Origin: Gonocerus acuteangulatus
Taxonomy: Eukaryota; Arthropoda; Insecta; Hemiptera; Coreidae
Length of the DNA stretch: 64,000 nucleotides
Assembly (NCBI GenBank): GCA_946811695.1
Contig: OX328123.1
Coordinates: 47,758,009 to 47,822,008, forward strand
Direction: 5' to 3'
This document shows, piece by piece, positions 1 through 11,343 of the stretch. Position 1 is the first letter of the stretch; the number at the start of each line of letters is the position of its first letter. The notes beneath the pieces are model-generated. The model worked only from the letters and a program-made list of their open reading frames with translations, was not told where the DNA came from and searched no databases. The translations under genes and the position numbers were made by a program.

Positions 1-33
1 CATTATGTAAATGTTATCGTCGTCAGAAAACTA

Positions 34-200
34 TTTTTGGGACGGGGTTTCTACAGGGTACCGCCCTTTTCAATCAGGATAGGGCTGTTGATATTCCTTT
101 TTACGACAGAAAAGCCATCACTACTTGCAGGAATCGAACAAAGCATAGGTATGGAGTGCTCACGTCTTAGCTCTGACGGCCACCGGGCCTCCAGTGTGTT
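34..200 (-). mobile_element. tRNA-derived SINE, family B, decayed
   Basis: This is a minus-strand SINE. Its tRNA-like head lies at the high-coordinate end: the plus strand reads ggccaccgggcc next to a decayed B box (gaatcgaac). Its body contains atcaggatagggctg and a gacggg-type tail segment. The same head, body and tail order occurs at 20058-20225 and 43700-43872, which is what defines the family. The copy is diverged and no target-site duplication is clear. Confidence 0.6.
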
Positions 201-1090
201 CCCGCTTGATATCTAGAATAAATGACTTCATGGATACTTGCAACAGTTCATTAGAGAATTTTTGTTAAATACTTTGGGATGCTTATATTTAGTATTAACT
301 TGTAATAGCCTTCATTAATATTTATTAATGTAGGCTAAAGAGGTATTTATTTTCTAAAGAAGTATTTATTTCAATAATAAGTAAATTAAATATTTCTTTA
401 AAACAAACCATTAGCTAATAAATAAGATTAGTGACACTTTTAAATAAAAAACAGATATGTGCCTATTAAAATGTTGGAGTGTGGAAGTGAGCTTGACTAG
501 TGAAGGATTTCATAGAGAAGAAAGGCTGATGTATCATCATTAATCAAGAGAGATGTCACGGATGAGATTGAAAACATCATCATGAGTGACGATTTATCAA
601 AACACACTTCATGAATATTCATAGAGGATTAATGGAGCCAGAATCAAAATAATTCTTCTCTATCTATCTAGAAGATAAATATAGCAAATAATCTAATTAA
701 TATTTGTGGTTGACCCACCATTAAAATCATTATATATATATATTATTCTTTCTCTATCTCCTGTGTACCCTTAACCCTCGGGGGCGCGCGCTCTTTTCCA
801 CACACGGGAATACATCAGGGGTTAAAGCTCAATAAATATAGCTTTTTTTAACTAATATCATATTTTTTATTTTAATAATGGCATTTATCACATCGGAGTA
901 ATTATAAACGTTTCATTAAGCAAACATTTTAAAACACTCTCCTCATTCTTGTAAGGGTAACAATATCAGTGTTTTTGTATTTAATTTGATTAAATTAAGC
1001 AACATAAAATACATAATAAATCGTCTTATAAATTTAACTTAATAAAAATTGAAGAGAAGAAAACATACTTATGAATATAAAAAGTTTGAA
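201..1090. other. A+T-rich stretch, no gene seen
   Basis: I see no coding pattern here. The only local feature is a G+C-rich patch near 768-825 (ccctcgggggcgcgcgc) bracketed by ttaaccc and ggggttaa, which could be the remnant of a small inverted-repeat element. Confidence 0.4.
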
Positions 1091-1094
1091 CCTT

Positions 1095-1314
1095 TGTATC
1101 TACTGGATACCGCGCTTCCCGAAAGCTGTCTATCCTGGGCCATTCTTTTGACTTCTGGCACAGAACTGCCCTTATTTCTTAATATCTTTTCGAAATGGCT
1201 GTCATGTGTATGACTTGGCCTACCTACTGGTCGCTTACCGTGAGGTCTTGCTTCTTTTGGCTACTTCCCATTCAGCAAACATGACCGAACCACTATAGCT
1301 GGCGTTCCTGGAGA

Positions 1315-1315
<1 letters not shown>
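1095..1315 (-). pseudogene. LINE reverse transcriptase C-terminal fragment
   Basis: Read on the minus strand, this encodes a piece typical of the far C-terminus of non-LTR retrotransposon polymerases (RTE/CR1/L2-like). A WFGHVC segment is followed, after a frameshift, by GKRPVGRPSHTHDSHFEKIL and then VPEVKRMAQDR. The WxGHV, GRP and (A)xDR landmarks are what identify the family tail. It is a 5'-truncated, frameshifted relic that abuts a (TA)n array at 1317. The exact clade cannot be decided from this piece. Confidence 0.6.

Positions 1316-1316
<1 letters not shown>

Positions 1317-1366
<50 letters not shown>
1317..1366. repeat. (TA)n microsatellite
   Basis: A pure TA dinucleotide run directly adjoins the LINE fragment. 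It is followed by a short A+C-rich patch (acacacaccc). Confidence 0.95.
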
Positions 1367-1368
<2 letters not shown>

Positions 1369-2820
1369 CGTTGAGGGATTCAACGCACAAACACACACCC
1401 AAGCGCGCGCATATTTTCCATGAAGGTTAATAGTTTTCTCTCGTCATCAGCACGTTTACAGCAAGTTTTGAAGTTCATAGACAATAATTTGCAGCTCAGG
1501 AGATTATTATCAGGATAGTATTATCATTAATTTTGTAATTATATGATTGCTATCTGAAATTATATTTATATATAGGTATATGTATATATATATACAGACC
1601 AGCTGATCTTCAAATCTCACTGGCGAAATTTACTTTGGTTGTGAAGTTGGAGGTTTTTATAAGAAATGGAAAGCAAATATATCCTTTCATAGAATGCCGA
1701 CGTTGTAGGAAAATTTAAATGTTATATTTTCCATCTGCTATTCATTTGTTATTTTCGTTAAACAAATATTGAAAGAAGAAAACATTTATTACGTTTGTTA
1801 ACTTGCCATTAGTAACGAGAAACAATATGGGTATCTTCCCAAAATATAAAAATATTTTGTCCCATCATTCGGGATAGCTGTTATGATTGTATCAGCCGTT
1901 TATCCGTCCATAATCATAATATCGATTTATCATCATACGTATAAATTACATGTAAACTTTATTTAACATATTGAATCATTCCGGTAAAATTTTACGACAT
2001 TATGTTATTTTCAAGTTGCTAAAAATAATGTCTCACCGCCAGAATCTCTACAATTATTTTATTATTTTTTGTATGCTATTCTAAATCTCCGTAAGTCGTT
2101 TATTTTGCCTTATTCGTTTATATATATGATTAACTCCTTTTAATCATATATTTTTATTATTTTATATAGTCCTAGTCCGAAATCCTCATCCATCTCGCTG
2201 TGGTATTCTAATATACAAATTAGGAAAAATAAAAATTGAAATCCTAAATATTAAAAATAAGCCATTCTATGCATAAAGAAGGCTCTGAATCACTTCCTGA
2301 ATTTCCTTACAATTATAAAAAAGCTGAATAGATTTTCCCCCATTGACTGGTTAAGATATATGTCTGTAAAAGAAAGGAGGCTTTATTGAAAATGTAGGCG
2401 AGATTTGCTCAATTTTCCTTATTTCCTTTCAATTTCCGCCCCTTTTGTATACTGTCTTTGAATTCCACTGTAAGAAAGTGATCGTCTAAATGTGGAACCG
2501 CTTATAATTTATCTCCGTTGACAGAATACGGCAAAGAAAAATGGATCGTTATCTCTTTTATATTTTGCAATCGTTTTCAAGATTTATTTATGACCTTCTT
2601 CTGTTCTAGACTATTACTGAGATGCAAAAGATAGTTTAAATGCAATAAGTTGGCCTCCCCCTTAGACGTATGGTTTTTATTTCTGTTAAAAAACGTTACA
2701 ATTATATAAATTTTACAGGAAACATTCAGTTTTCTTTACATTAATATTCATGTATTCCCAGTCACAAAAAATACCAATAATAATTAACATTTCTAAGTAT
2801 AACTAAAAAAAAAATATACA
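1367..2820. other. A+T-rich stretch, no gene seen
   Basis: Low-complexity A+T-rich DNA with short TA runs near 1560-1595. I recognised no open frame, RNA gene or repeat family. Confidence 0.4.
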
Positions 2821-2824
2821 ATAT

Positions 2825-3276
2825 TTGTACAGCATATATCCTTCTGACTATAAAATCATTCAAAATTTCATTCGACTGGAGATATCAGATAAGCATAAAA
2901 CATTTCTGTTGCTAAAAAAACTTGAGAACATCGGAACAAGTACTGACGAAGATAAACTTCATTTTCAGACAGAATTGAAGACCACGTGGCTTGATAAAAC
3001 AATCTTTCAACGTAACACTCATTTAGCGTAAAGACATGCCAAGAACATAAACACATTAAAACACATAGCGTATTGACTGTCACGAAGAAGTACACGAAGA
3101 GTCCTACTGACTCCGTATTGATTGCTCACAGTAGCATAAGACCAGTTTGTGCGCTTAGCAACGAAATTCATACTTCGTATCTAAAGCTGACCGAATGCAG
3201 ATGGTTGGAACATTTAAACATACTTAAGGACCTGACCGACGTTCTAACTAATGGTAATCATGACTTGAAATATTGA
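2825..3276 (+). other. Two short open frames, unrecognised
   Basis: Two plus-strand open frames of 68 and 67 codons (2825-3031 and 3073-3276) lie next to each other in DNA slightly less A+T-rich than its surroundings. Neither shows a motif I recognise, and neither is flanked by convincing splice sites. They could be a decayed transposon or gene fragment. I do not assert that they are genes. Confidence 0.2.
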
Positions 3277-3829
3277 ATCAGTAATTAAATATCTTCAATA
3301 CCAATCATTTATAATTAATAATTTAATTTACGAGAATTCAATCTATTTTAGTTAATTTATCAATTTGTGTACTTTATATTCATATTTGTATATTATTGGT
3401 TAAGTTCTTCTATTTTATAATTACGTTATTAACATTCTCTCTTTCTTTTGTCATCTATAGATGTATTTAATGTTTCTATATTCCTATTCTCATTGATAAT
3501 ATTTAAATTAAATGGCTAACGTTAAAGAACGTGCAAAGCCCTTATTTTTTAAATTTTATTTTAACAATTGTTTGGATTTTTTAACCTATGGTATTACAAC
3601 ACGCTAAGGTGCCTTTGGTATATAAAGTTTTTTAGCACTTTTTAGCCTTTCGTATACCACTTTAGCCTTTCAGATGTACAAATATTGATTAAGATAGGTA
3701 AACTCGTTACGTTACATATGCTTCATTATTTTAAATTTATCGCATCTTATAGTGATGTGGAGATAATGCGTTTCTCTAAATTACGAGAACCATTCACCTA
3801 TTACGATTTATCTAAGACCATCTCCTGGA

Positions 3830-4135
3830 GGGCAAGGTAAGCTCAATGGTAGAGCATTCGACTAATGAACTGGAGGGCCTGAGCTCAAAAACCGAGCGCA
3901 CACTGAAGATTTTATCTTGTAGTGTTGTCGTTCGAGGGTTGAATTTGGGGTCCCAGATCGTCCCTAGGCTCAGCCAGTCTTTGATTAATTAGAGGGTACC
4001 TGCAAAGGGAAAAAGCAGGCGGCCGGACCATAGTACTGACCACACTATCTTCCTAGTGTGCATTATGATCAAGAATCAGATACCTCTACAGTATTTTCCC
4101 CTTTGAGCCCTTGTGGCCTGTTATGGGACTGATAT
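3830..4135 (+). mobile_element. tRNA-related SINE, family C
   Basis: A tRNA-like 5' part (ggtaagctcaatggtagagc, resembling an A box) is followed by a conserved body: ttcgagggttgaatttgggg, then cccagatcgtccctagg, then acctgcaaagggaaaaagcagg. It ends in a T-rich tail after gggactgatatttttatt. The body also occurs in inverse orientation at 45195-45470, with the same order of landmarks, which supports a dispersed family. The B-box region is decayed. Confidence 0.65.
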
Positions 4136-4209
4136 TTTTATTATTTTTTTTTAATGCCATAAATACTCTTTATACATTTAAGGGAAGAAATATGTCTAGT
4201 AAATCATTG

Positions 4210-4542
4210 TTAAAATATGTCAATGTAGGTCAAAAGGTAGTTTTTTCCTAGGAAAATATTTTCTCCCATTTGCGACGAGTCCTCAAGAATGAGTTCCCAT
4301 ATACCATAATTTGATATCTTTTGTTGTCGAGCCTTTCTCCTACACTTTCTGTATATTACACTTCGTCCAATCCTCCTTGTAAAGAAGCCTTCACAATTTA
4401 TCAACATCATGTCGTCTAAAGCTGGTGGTTTGGAAGAAAAATGAATGGAAAGCAACTTCCTATCCTTTTTTCGTAGCACGGGAATCTCATTTTCACGATA
4501 GATATTCCTCTCTTCGCAGAAAAGCTTATTTCGAAAACTCAT
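4210..4542 (-). other. 110-codon open frame, unrecognised
   Basis: A minus-strand open frame is rich in basic residues near its middle (RRIGR, RKCRRKARQQK). I recognise no domain, and there is no supporting context beyond flanking repeats. It may be chance or an old transposon fragment. Confidence 0.15.
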
Positions 4543-4684
4543 CTTTACAACGCGCTGAGACTTTTATAGTAGAATAAGTTTTGTCTTTTTCTCCAATTGG
4601 AAATTACATCGAATTTACGGCACTCAATGAACCGTCGAGGAGAAAAATTATTAACGGTTATTATGTTTCAAATTTCTTTAATAG

Positions 4685-4911
4685 ACTTGAAAATTTTTAG
4701 GATCTTCGTATATTTTCGTAAATATCTTGAAAACAGGATATCGTGTTAAGTGAAAGGTGACCAGCCAAGAGCTGATTAAATTCTCTACATAAAAGGTTCT
4801 GAAGAAATTTTCGATGGGGTGATGTCAATCGGAGAAATATGATCTAAAAACTTCGAAAGTGATAGTTTAGTTCATTTGTATGGGGTTTACGTCACTTTTA
4901 AAAGGTCGTTT

Positions 4912-4950
<39 letters not shown>
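4685..4950 (+). repeat. Dispersed repeat with poly-A run
   Basis: This segment contains cttcgtatattttcgtaaat and later gatgtcaatcggagaaat, and ends in a run of about 32 A at 4917-4948. The same two landmarks in the same order recur twice near 25386-25925, so this is an interspersed repeat. The family is unknown, and the A-run could be a retroposed tail. Confidence 0.55.
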
Positions 4951-5014
4951 TACCGTAAAGTTACCTAAAATATTCCTTATATTTCAGATTTCATTTAGTA
5001 TTTATTCAAAACAT

Positions 5015-5090
5015 ATCAAAACCTACTAATAAGTTATTAGTAGGTTTTGATTTTTTTTTAATAATATAGCAGTTATTATTAATAACTGCT
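5015..5090. repeat. Two adjacent perfect hairpins
   Basis: 5015-5051 is an odd-length perfect palindrome with 18-bp arms and a single central base. 5068-5090 is a second one with 11-bp arms and one central base (AGCAGTTATTA, T, then its complement). A T-rich spacer of 16 bases separates them. The structures are read directly from the sequence. Their role is unknown. Confidence 0.8.
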
Positions 5091-5266
5091 TTTATTTAAC
5101 AGGTGGATATTTTTTTTTTTTTCTTCTTCTTCTGGACCATTAGCGCTGACATCCCTGGTGCAGCGAGGAATTTTCTCAACGAGCCGAGAAATGAGAAATT
5201 TCCTGCCGCTGCAGCGCTCTGGTAGAGCTCGAACCCACCATCTCTCGCATGAGAATCTCAGGCGTA

Positions 5267-5470
5267 AGGGTAGGTTTACACTTGATAGTTATTGCAGGAA
5301 TTTATATCAGAGAGAAATTGCGACTAATGCAAAATCTTGTAAATGTATGTCTGCAATAAATTCTACATGGTAGAATTTTTTGCAGACATATATTTCACAT
5401 TGTTTTGCATTAGTCGCAATTTCTCTCTGATATAAATATCCTGCAATAACTATCAAGTGTAAACCCACTC
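5267..5470. mobile_element. TA-target foldback MITE, copy 1
   Basis: A near-palindromic element beginning AGGGTAGGTTTACACTTG and ending AAGTGTAAACCCACTC. Both arms carry the tatcagagagaaattgcgac motif or its complement. TA lies on both sides (5265-5266, 5471-5472), as expected for a Tc1/mariner-type target. A close relative sits at 51998-52202. Confidence 0.8.
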
Positions 5471-5472
5471 TA

Positions 5473-5595
5473 AGGGTGCGTTTACATCTGACACCTCTCG
5501 CAGGAAAAAAATCTCAGGTGTCGAATAGATAATTATTATATCCGACACATGAGATATATATTTCCTATGAAAAGTGTCAGATGTAAAAGCACCCT
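5473..5595. mobile_element. TA-target foldback MITE, copy 2
   Basis: The termini AGGGTGCGTTTACATCTGAC and its imperfect complement (gtcagatgtaaaagcaccct) enclose a palindromic core that includes ctcaggtgtcg and cgacacatgag. It shares its left TA (5471-5472) with copy 1 and has TA at 5596-5597, so the two elements are in direct abutment. Confidence 0.75.
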
Positions 5596-5597
5596 TA

Positions 5598-5715
5598 TTG
5601 CACGCGATAGAAATATATACAGTATCCCAGACATAAATTGTTTGCAGTTTACATTAGTTACAATTTCTGTCTGAAATAAATATCCTGCAATAACTATCAG
5701 ATGTAAAGGCACCCT
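5598..5715. mobile_element. TA-target MITE remnant, copy 3
   Basis: The right end matches the MITE family (ctatcagatgtaaaggcaccct, then TA at 5716-5717). The interior resembles one arm of copy 1 (gtctgaaataaatatcctgc). Its left arm has diverged, so it is probably a rearranged or half-deleted copy. Confidence 0.6.
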
Positions 5716-5740
5716 TAGCCACTAGACCAAGGTGAGACCC

Positions 5741-6320
5741 CAAAATACTGTTGGATAGTGTCGTCATTTGTAGTCGGACAAACCTCTCAACGAAAGCGGC
5801 TTTGTGTTCCACCGAAAATAAATAGCTATTACATAATCCCTTTAACAAAAAGAATCCCCATAATTCCCAAGGCTTTCTATAACCCCTAATTAACAGGTTG
5901 CTATTAAACCTAAGCCCCTGCTAAATCTCCTCATAAAAACCATGAAACTCAGAGGGATTCATTCATCCTTTAGATTAGGCCGAATCTCTTAAATCCTTCT
6001 TTTACATTCATCCATTTCGAACATTTTATACAAAAGAGACCATGAATTAATTCAACAAAATGATGTAAAATTATTGTATGATTATTTTAAAAAAGGAAAC
6101 TTATCTAGTTCCTGTCAAAGAACATAACGGATGTAAATAAAATTATGAAGATGGTGGTTTATTCATATGAGATCAGTACAATTAACACATTCACTGCCCC
6201 TTAAAATTTTAAAACTTTCTACGGAGCCAACTACTTTTTATCTTATTTTCATTTTGAAATAGCTAATAGCATAAAGTATAATGAGTTGAAATGCACTTTT
6301 AATGACGCTAACATCCGGTT
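5741..6320. other. No gene seen
   Basis: A+T-rich DNA without a recognisable coding or repeat pattern. Confidence 0.35.
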
Positions 6321-6324
6321 TGAA

Positions 6325-6408
6325 GCACGCCCCGGTAGCCGGGGCGAGGGCACCGTGCGAAGTCTCACCTCGGTAGCCGGGGCTTGGGCACCAACTCTAG
6401 TCTCACAC
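6325..6408. repeat. G+C-rich short direct repeat
   Basis: The sequence cggtagccggggc occurs at 6333 and again at 6371, each followed by an (a/t)gggcacc segment, giving a period of 38 bases. Each unit can also form a small hairpin (ccccggtagccgggg). It stands out as a G+C-rich island in very A+T-rich DNA. Confidence 0.6.
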
Positions 6409-8380
6409 AGTTACCTGAAATGGTTCGTATCATTGTCTTTGTTGGGAAATCCTTTGTAGAAATACCAATAAAGTGATATTACACCTATGCCCAAGTTAAT
6501 ATAATATGCTTTCATTGTATAAATAAACAAGCGATGGAGGTGTAATTTATTTTGCGTTGTAAATTTATTTTATTTATTTTCCTAACTTATTAGTAAAACC
6601 TATAACTATTATTTATTATCTACCTTCTGCTACTGATATCTTACTAACTAACATACTATTCTAACAATTATGTATTCCTATACTTACACTAACAATAATT
6701 ACTTATAATTATGAAATTTCCTAAAGCAGAGACCTAAACAAAGTCCTGGTTTATTCGGGCAATGAGTATAACAATACAGATGGGTAATGATTCTTCCAAA
6801 TTAATTTATAATCCAATTCAATGCAACGCTTCTGACATTAATGCACTTCATCAGGCATAATACTGTTATTTTACATTATTAAGTACTATTAGTTATGAAT
6901 TATCTCAAATTATTGTATTACAATATCAGACAATATTAATATCCTAGATTTAACTTTAATTTCTTGAAAATATGACTTGATATTAATATTCCCTAATAAT
7001 TTAATAAAATAATTTATAATTAATTTTACTTAAAATTGTAAAACAACAGTATTTTGTTTGAAAAATTACAATGAAGTCCGAAACAGTGCCTTAAATTAAA
7101 TTAAAAAAAAAAAAGGAAAATTCAGTACCCTTATTTTATTCAACCAGTAACGGATGTAGTTTAAACCTTCTTTAATACATAAACTATTTTTCAAACAGAC
7201 CCCAATTTTAAACAAGACTTATAAAGAAGCTCTTGTAGTGGCCGATTTTGTTCTAATGCACTATGGAATTTTTAACATTATTAATACATTCAAACTAAAA
7301 TTAATCATACATAAGTTTTTTTTTCTAATTTTAGAATCTATTAATTATTTATTATTATTAAGCATTACAGTAATATCTTCCTTAAGTTAATCAATATTAA
7401 AAATTTTTATAGATTATTAGTCATTAACAAATATTATTGAATATTTTCCGGTTCATATTAATAATTTTAATATATTCTCCCCTTCACTTTTTACCTTTAA
7501 ACTAAAACTGGCCTCCAAGTTGACTTATAAAACTTGTTGCAAAGTAGATTACAATTCTGAAAGTTTAATGGAGGAGGAACTCGTTAACATTTAACTCTTT
7601 TCGCCTTTAGGGCTCAGGAAGGATTACTCATGAAGGGAGAAATGAATAGAAAATATTCCGGTAATATCATTTTTCTATGGACGAACGTAATATTTTACAA
7701 GTTGTGAATTGTAAATCTTGAAAATAATAGTCTCTGAATGAAGGTAAAAGTGATTTTTCTTTTCTTTTTTTTTTTTTGTTTACTTATTTTTTTTGTTGTT
7801 CTAAAATCATTATTATAAAATGACATTGAAATATATTAGTGAATATATATAGCTATTATAAGTTAATAACATGTCATTAAAATTTAGTCTCGAACAAAAA
7901 TTCCACTGCGTACTTCTATTTTACCTCATGTGTTTGATTTCTTCGCTATGCTCGTTGCTCTTCTTCTTTTCTACGCTCTCTATGCTACATTCTGTATGTA
8001 AGAATGCCATTTGATTACGCTTTTAGACAATTTATATAATTTCCCTTGAATATATTGTGCATTACCTTAAATAAATTAACATAGTTTTTATCGTTGGGTT
8101 GTAAATCATAGCCTAAGTCAGAGAGTTCACATTGGTTCTAATCAGCTTCATAATTATCTCCATGCTCCAATAAAGTTTGCACAGCCGAGAGAAGACTGAT
8201 ATTTAAAAAGTAAAAAGCTATTAATAATAAATGAAATAATTTTTCTTTATTTATTTCCTTTATTTGACAGAATCAGGCTTAAAAATTTAAAATATTATAT
8301 CAAGTCACTAAAGTTTGAATGCAAACATGACTAAGGATTAGGTGAAACTGGCAGAGATAAAATGTGGCGGAAAAACAGGG
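6409..8380. other. A+T-rich stretch, no gene seen
   Basis: Long A+T-rich stretch with short homopolymer runs (7744-7800 is T-rich). I recognised no coding frame, SINE or terminal inverted repeat. Confidence 0.4.
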
Positions 8381-8392
8381 ATTGAAAGGTTT

Positions 8393-8764
8393 TTAGGTTG
8401 TTAGCATGGCGGACAGACGGAGGTCTATCTTGCTTTGGAATTCCATGACGAGGTGGAACAGGTGACAAATGATTTTTCGAATTAAGCTGTACGGTCGGAA
8501 GGAAAATGGAGGACGACAGCAGGTGTTACGGGAGTGAACAGAGGATTCAACTTTAAGGAGTTGAAAGATGTAAGAACGTCTTTGGTAAAGGATTGAGCCA
8601 AGGAAGTACTGGTGATGATAAACAGTACTAACTAACCAATTCAACTCATGGCAGAAGTGCGATATACGGGAGTCACGGTGAATCCCGAAGATAAAACGAA
8701 TGAAACAGACGTTTGAGTCTTGCCTAGAGATCGCCAAAAAGTCCACCGGGCACCAAACAAACAT
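8393..8764 (-). other. G+C-richer island, 123-codon open frame
   Basis: This stretch is clearly less A+T-rich than its neighbours and has a minus-strand open frame of 123 codons. The plus strand of the same stretch is purine-rich and broken by stops. I recognise no motif in either direction. It may be part of an old retrotransposon; I give it no function. Confidence 0.25.
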
Positions 8765-9109
8765 AGTTGAACAGGAGGACTAAGTGTGAGGTTAAAATTA
8801 ATAATAATTAATCTACTAAATTGAACTTTTTATCTAGGGTTTTTATTTTATTTTTATTGAGTGTGTTGAATCAGAATATGAACTTAGTTTTTCTCCATCA
8901 CGTACCAATTTTTCACAATACAGGAAATAGTAAAATATGCATTTTTATACTCTATTGAATTTATGTTATATTATTACAAGTAAGTTGATAAATCCATAAC
9001 TTTCAACACAAAACTCTTTAAAATTAACTAATCTTTCACATCATCACTTAAATTTGAACATTTGACCAATTTTTATCACATACTGTTTTGAAATGATGGT
9101 TTTTTAGAG

Positions 9110-9560
9110 TTCCTACTTTGGAAAGAATTTGATAAATCTCTTTTCAGCAACAAGCAGTTATCAGCTATCATCTTTTTATTCCACTGCCCTGGTAGTGTCT
9201 TTCCATTTGCCTTATGCCCTGGTGAAATCTTTCAACATGCTCTTCACTGACCCAGCCGAAATGTTGTGAGAAAAAAGTCCTAATAAGAGTACTCCCTCTT
9301 TAAGTTTAGCATCAGATATTCTAGGGAACATCTTCCAGATATATTTTTAGCATTTGTCACCCTTATTCAAAGCCTTCACATATTGCTTCATTAAGTCTAA
9401 TTTTATGAGCACTGGTGGTAAAAGAACATTTTTCGGGTACACAAGACATTCGTGTATTTCATTTCCTCGCTTGAGACTGTCTCTCTCTAATTCCATTTTT
9501 TCCTTGTCCAGAGGTCGGATCGGGCTCTACTATCCCATTCACAAATAAAACATGGCATTT
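9110..9560 (-). pseudogene. Relic of arthropod repeat-associated protein
   Basis: In shifting minus-strand frames this reads PKNVLLPPVLIKLDLMKQ, then YVKALNK, then ISDAKLKEG, then VSEEHVERFHQGIRQMERHY and MIADNCLLLKRDL. Predicted arthropod proteins that I recall as highly repeated carry this order (LLPPxHIKLGLMKQ...EEHxERFHQ...MLADYCWxLKRD). The gene is broken by frameshifts and stops. A second relic of the same region is at 59330-59545. The biochemical role is not known to me, and membership of a DNA transposon is an inference from copy number. Confidence 0.6.
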
Positions 9561-9599
9561 TCCTGATAGCTGACCTAGTAGCATGCCTGCATAGCATTT

Positions 9600-10312
9600 T
9601 TGTTGTCTGTTACACTTCTACATTGTTACCTTGTTGTGAAGCACAACAGAACAACAGAAATATATTAAAACATTTTAGGTATAACTACTAATTGTGCAAC
9701 AATGGTACGAGGTAGAAAAAATCTACTACAGTCGGAATCAGCATATCAAATTTAATGAAGTAGATCTATTTTGAAGGAAACCCCAGAATCAGGCATATCA
9801 GTGCTATTTATGCGAGACAAAAAACTGTAAAAATCTTAACATAATAATAAAAACAAGCTCATCCATAGTCAACTAGTTGCAGAAATGGAAAGAGTATATG
9901 ACACTCACTGGTCTCATTCCAGACAGATATTTCACTCACTTCTCAAAAAACGGAAATTTGTAAAATGTGACGGAACTGGAGCTGGGAATGATAGTTACTA
10001 GTCAGTCCAGCGAGTTAACAGATCCACTAGGATAAATGTTGAGAGTTTAAGAGGAGTCTAGTTGCAAAATCCCAGGAACTGTGACTATCACATTAACACA
10101 GACAGTGCTTCTCCTAAATCACGGCTAGGGCTTCACTAACTCCCTCGATCACAGCGATTGATTGGGCTTCGGCCCCAGCTATACCCTGTTTTCTACCTAA
10201 ACTAAATATATAGTACACCTCCGTAATAAGATTGTTCTACTCTCCACGATTCATTATGTTGTAATCAAACTATTGAAGTTACTCAAAATTAATATCATTT
10301 TATTTAGAAGAA
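9600..10312. other. No gene seen
   Basis: I found no coding or repeat signature that I can support. A G+C-richer patch lies near 10110-10190. Confidence 0.3.
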
Positions 10313-11343
10313 CTAGCTGAATGCCCGTACTTCGTCACGGCAGATAAGTAGTTATTTTATTGCGTTAAATAATGTTTCATTAAAATTACGTTACTATACA
10401 ATTTTGTGCAGTTTATTATAGCACGGTTGCCGCCTTACTATATGTTATTCAATGGGCGGTAAAATTTAAGAGTTTATGTTTCCAAAAAGTTATTTGGAAA
10501 CACCCATTATATTTGCGAGCATTACCAAGGTTATAGGCGAGGAGGCTGTGCAAGGGTTCCGGATATTATTGCCTCACCTAGAAAACTCTAAGGATAGCCT
10601 TACCATACATCACGGTTTGACCGGGACTGTCCCGGTATTTTGCAATTGTTTCGGTGTCCCGCCCGGTTTTATCAATGTCCCGGAAAAGGCTGTAAGATGA
10701 AAAAAGTAATGAATTCATGTTTATAAGAATCTTTTATAAATCGGTTACTTTTCTACAAACAACGTTTTTATTTTGGCTGAGAGATTTTTTTAAGAAAATC
10801 AAGTAGCAAAAAAAGTTGCGTTCTTATTTTTAAGGTTTGGGTAGACTAACAGTTCAGGATCCCCCGTTCCCGTTACTTGCTAGGCTTAAAACTCACCATT
10901 TTGCTTATAATTTGTATTGTTTTTATTCTCGGTTTAACTCTCCAAAAATATGGCAAGCCTATCTGACGGGAACAGGGAGAAAAGAAACGCAATTAAAACT
11001 CTATGAGTAACAGTTTATTTCTAGTAATTCAAGGACTGCCATCATAGTTGAAATTAACCTCAATTAAAAATAATACTATGAAATAGATAATGTACGGTAA
11101 CAGCTGTTCTGTTATCGTCCTAGCAACGCTTGCTGCCTAGGCTTGCATGCTCTAACCAACTCAAACTTTAAACCCCTCTAAAAATACTTAAAAATTCGAA
11201 TATCAGAAAATCCTTTCTTAATGAGTGCCTACGTTATATAGGGAGTGTCCATGCAAAATTTCAAAATTTTCTGTCGAGCGGCTTGGGCTGGGCGATGATA
11301 GGTCAGTGAGTGAGTGAGTGGTATTTGACAAATATATAGTAGA
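10313..11343 (-). mobile_element. Non-autonomous Helitron
   Basis: On the minus strand the element ends in CTAG at 10313, preceded by a small hairpin (ccgtgacgaagtacgg) and followed by T, as expected for a Helitron 3' end. Its 5' end is TC at 11343-11342, followed by TACTATATATTTGTC. No Rep or helicase coding is seen, so it would need enzymes from elsewhere. Its 5' end is directly abutted by the 3' end of the next Helitron. A G+C-richer interior (10600-10690) has no recognised function. Confidence 0.65.

Larger units (their letters stand above)
5101..5740 (-). mobile_element. SINE family A, split by three MITEs
   Basis: A minus-strand tRNA-derived SINE. Its body is at 5133-5264 (gcagcgaggaattttctc, then gagctcgaacccaccatc, which is the complement of a B box). 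Its tRNA A-box end resumes at 5716 as tagccactagaccaagg. Between them sit three TA-flanked MITEs (5267-5715). Removing them would rejoin ggcg and gccactagacc across one TA, matching the undisturbed SINE at 42187-42365 (ggcgctagccattagacc). This fixes the insertion point inside the SINE head. Confidence 0.75.

Noticed and set aside
3073..3276. Host exon at 3073-3276
   Set aside because: The frame looks protein-like, but I see no defended splice sites and recognise no family, so I list it only as an unrecognised frame.
9354..9548. Plus-strand 64-codon frame
   Set aside because: It is the opposite-strand shadow of the repeat-associated protein relic, whose motifs read on the minus strand.
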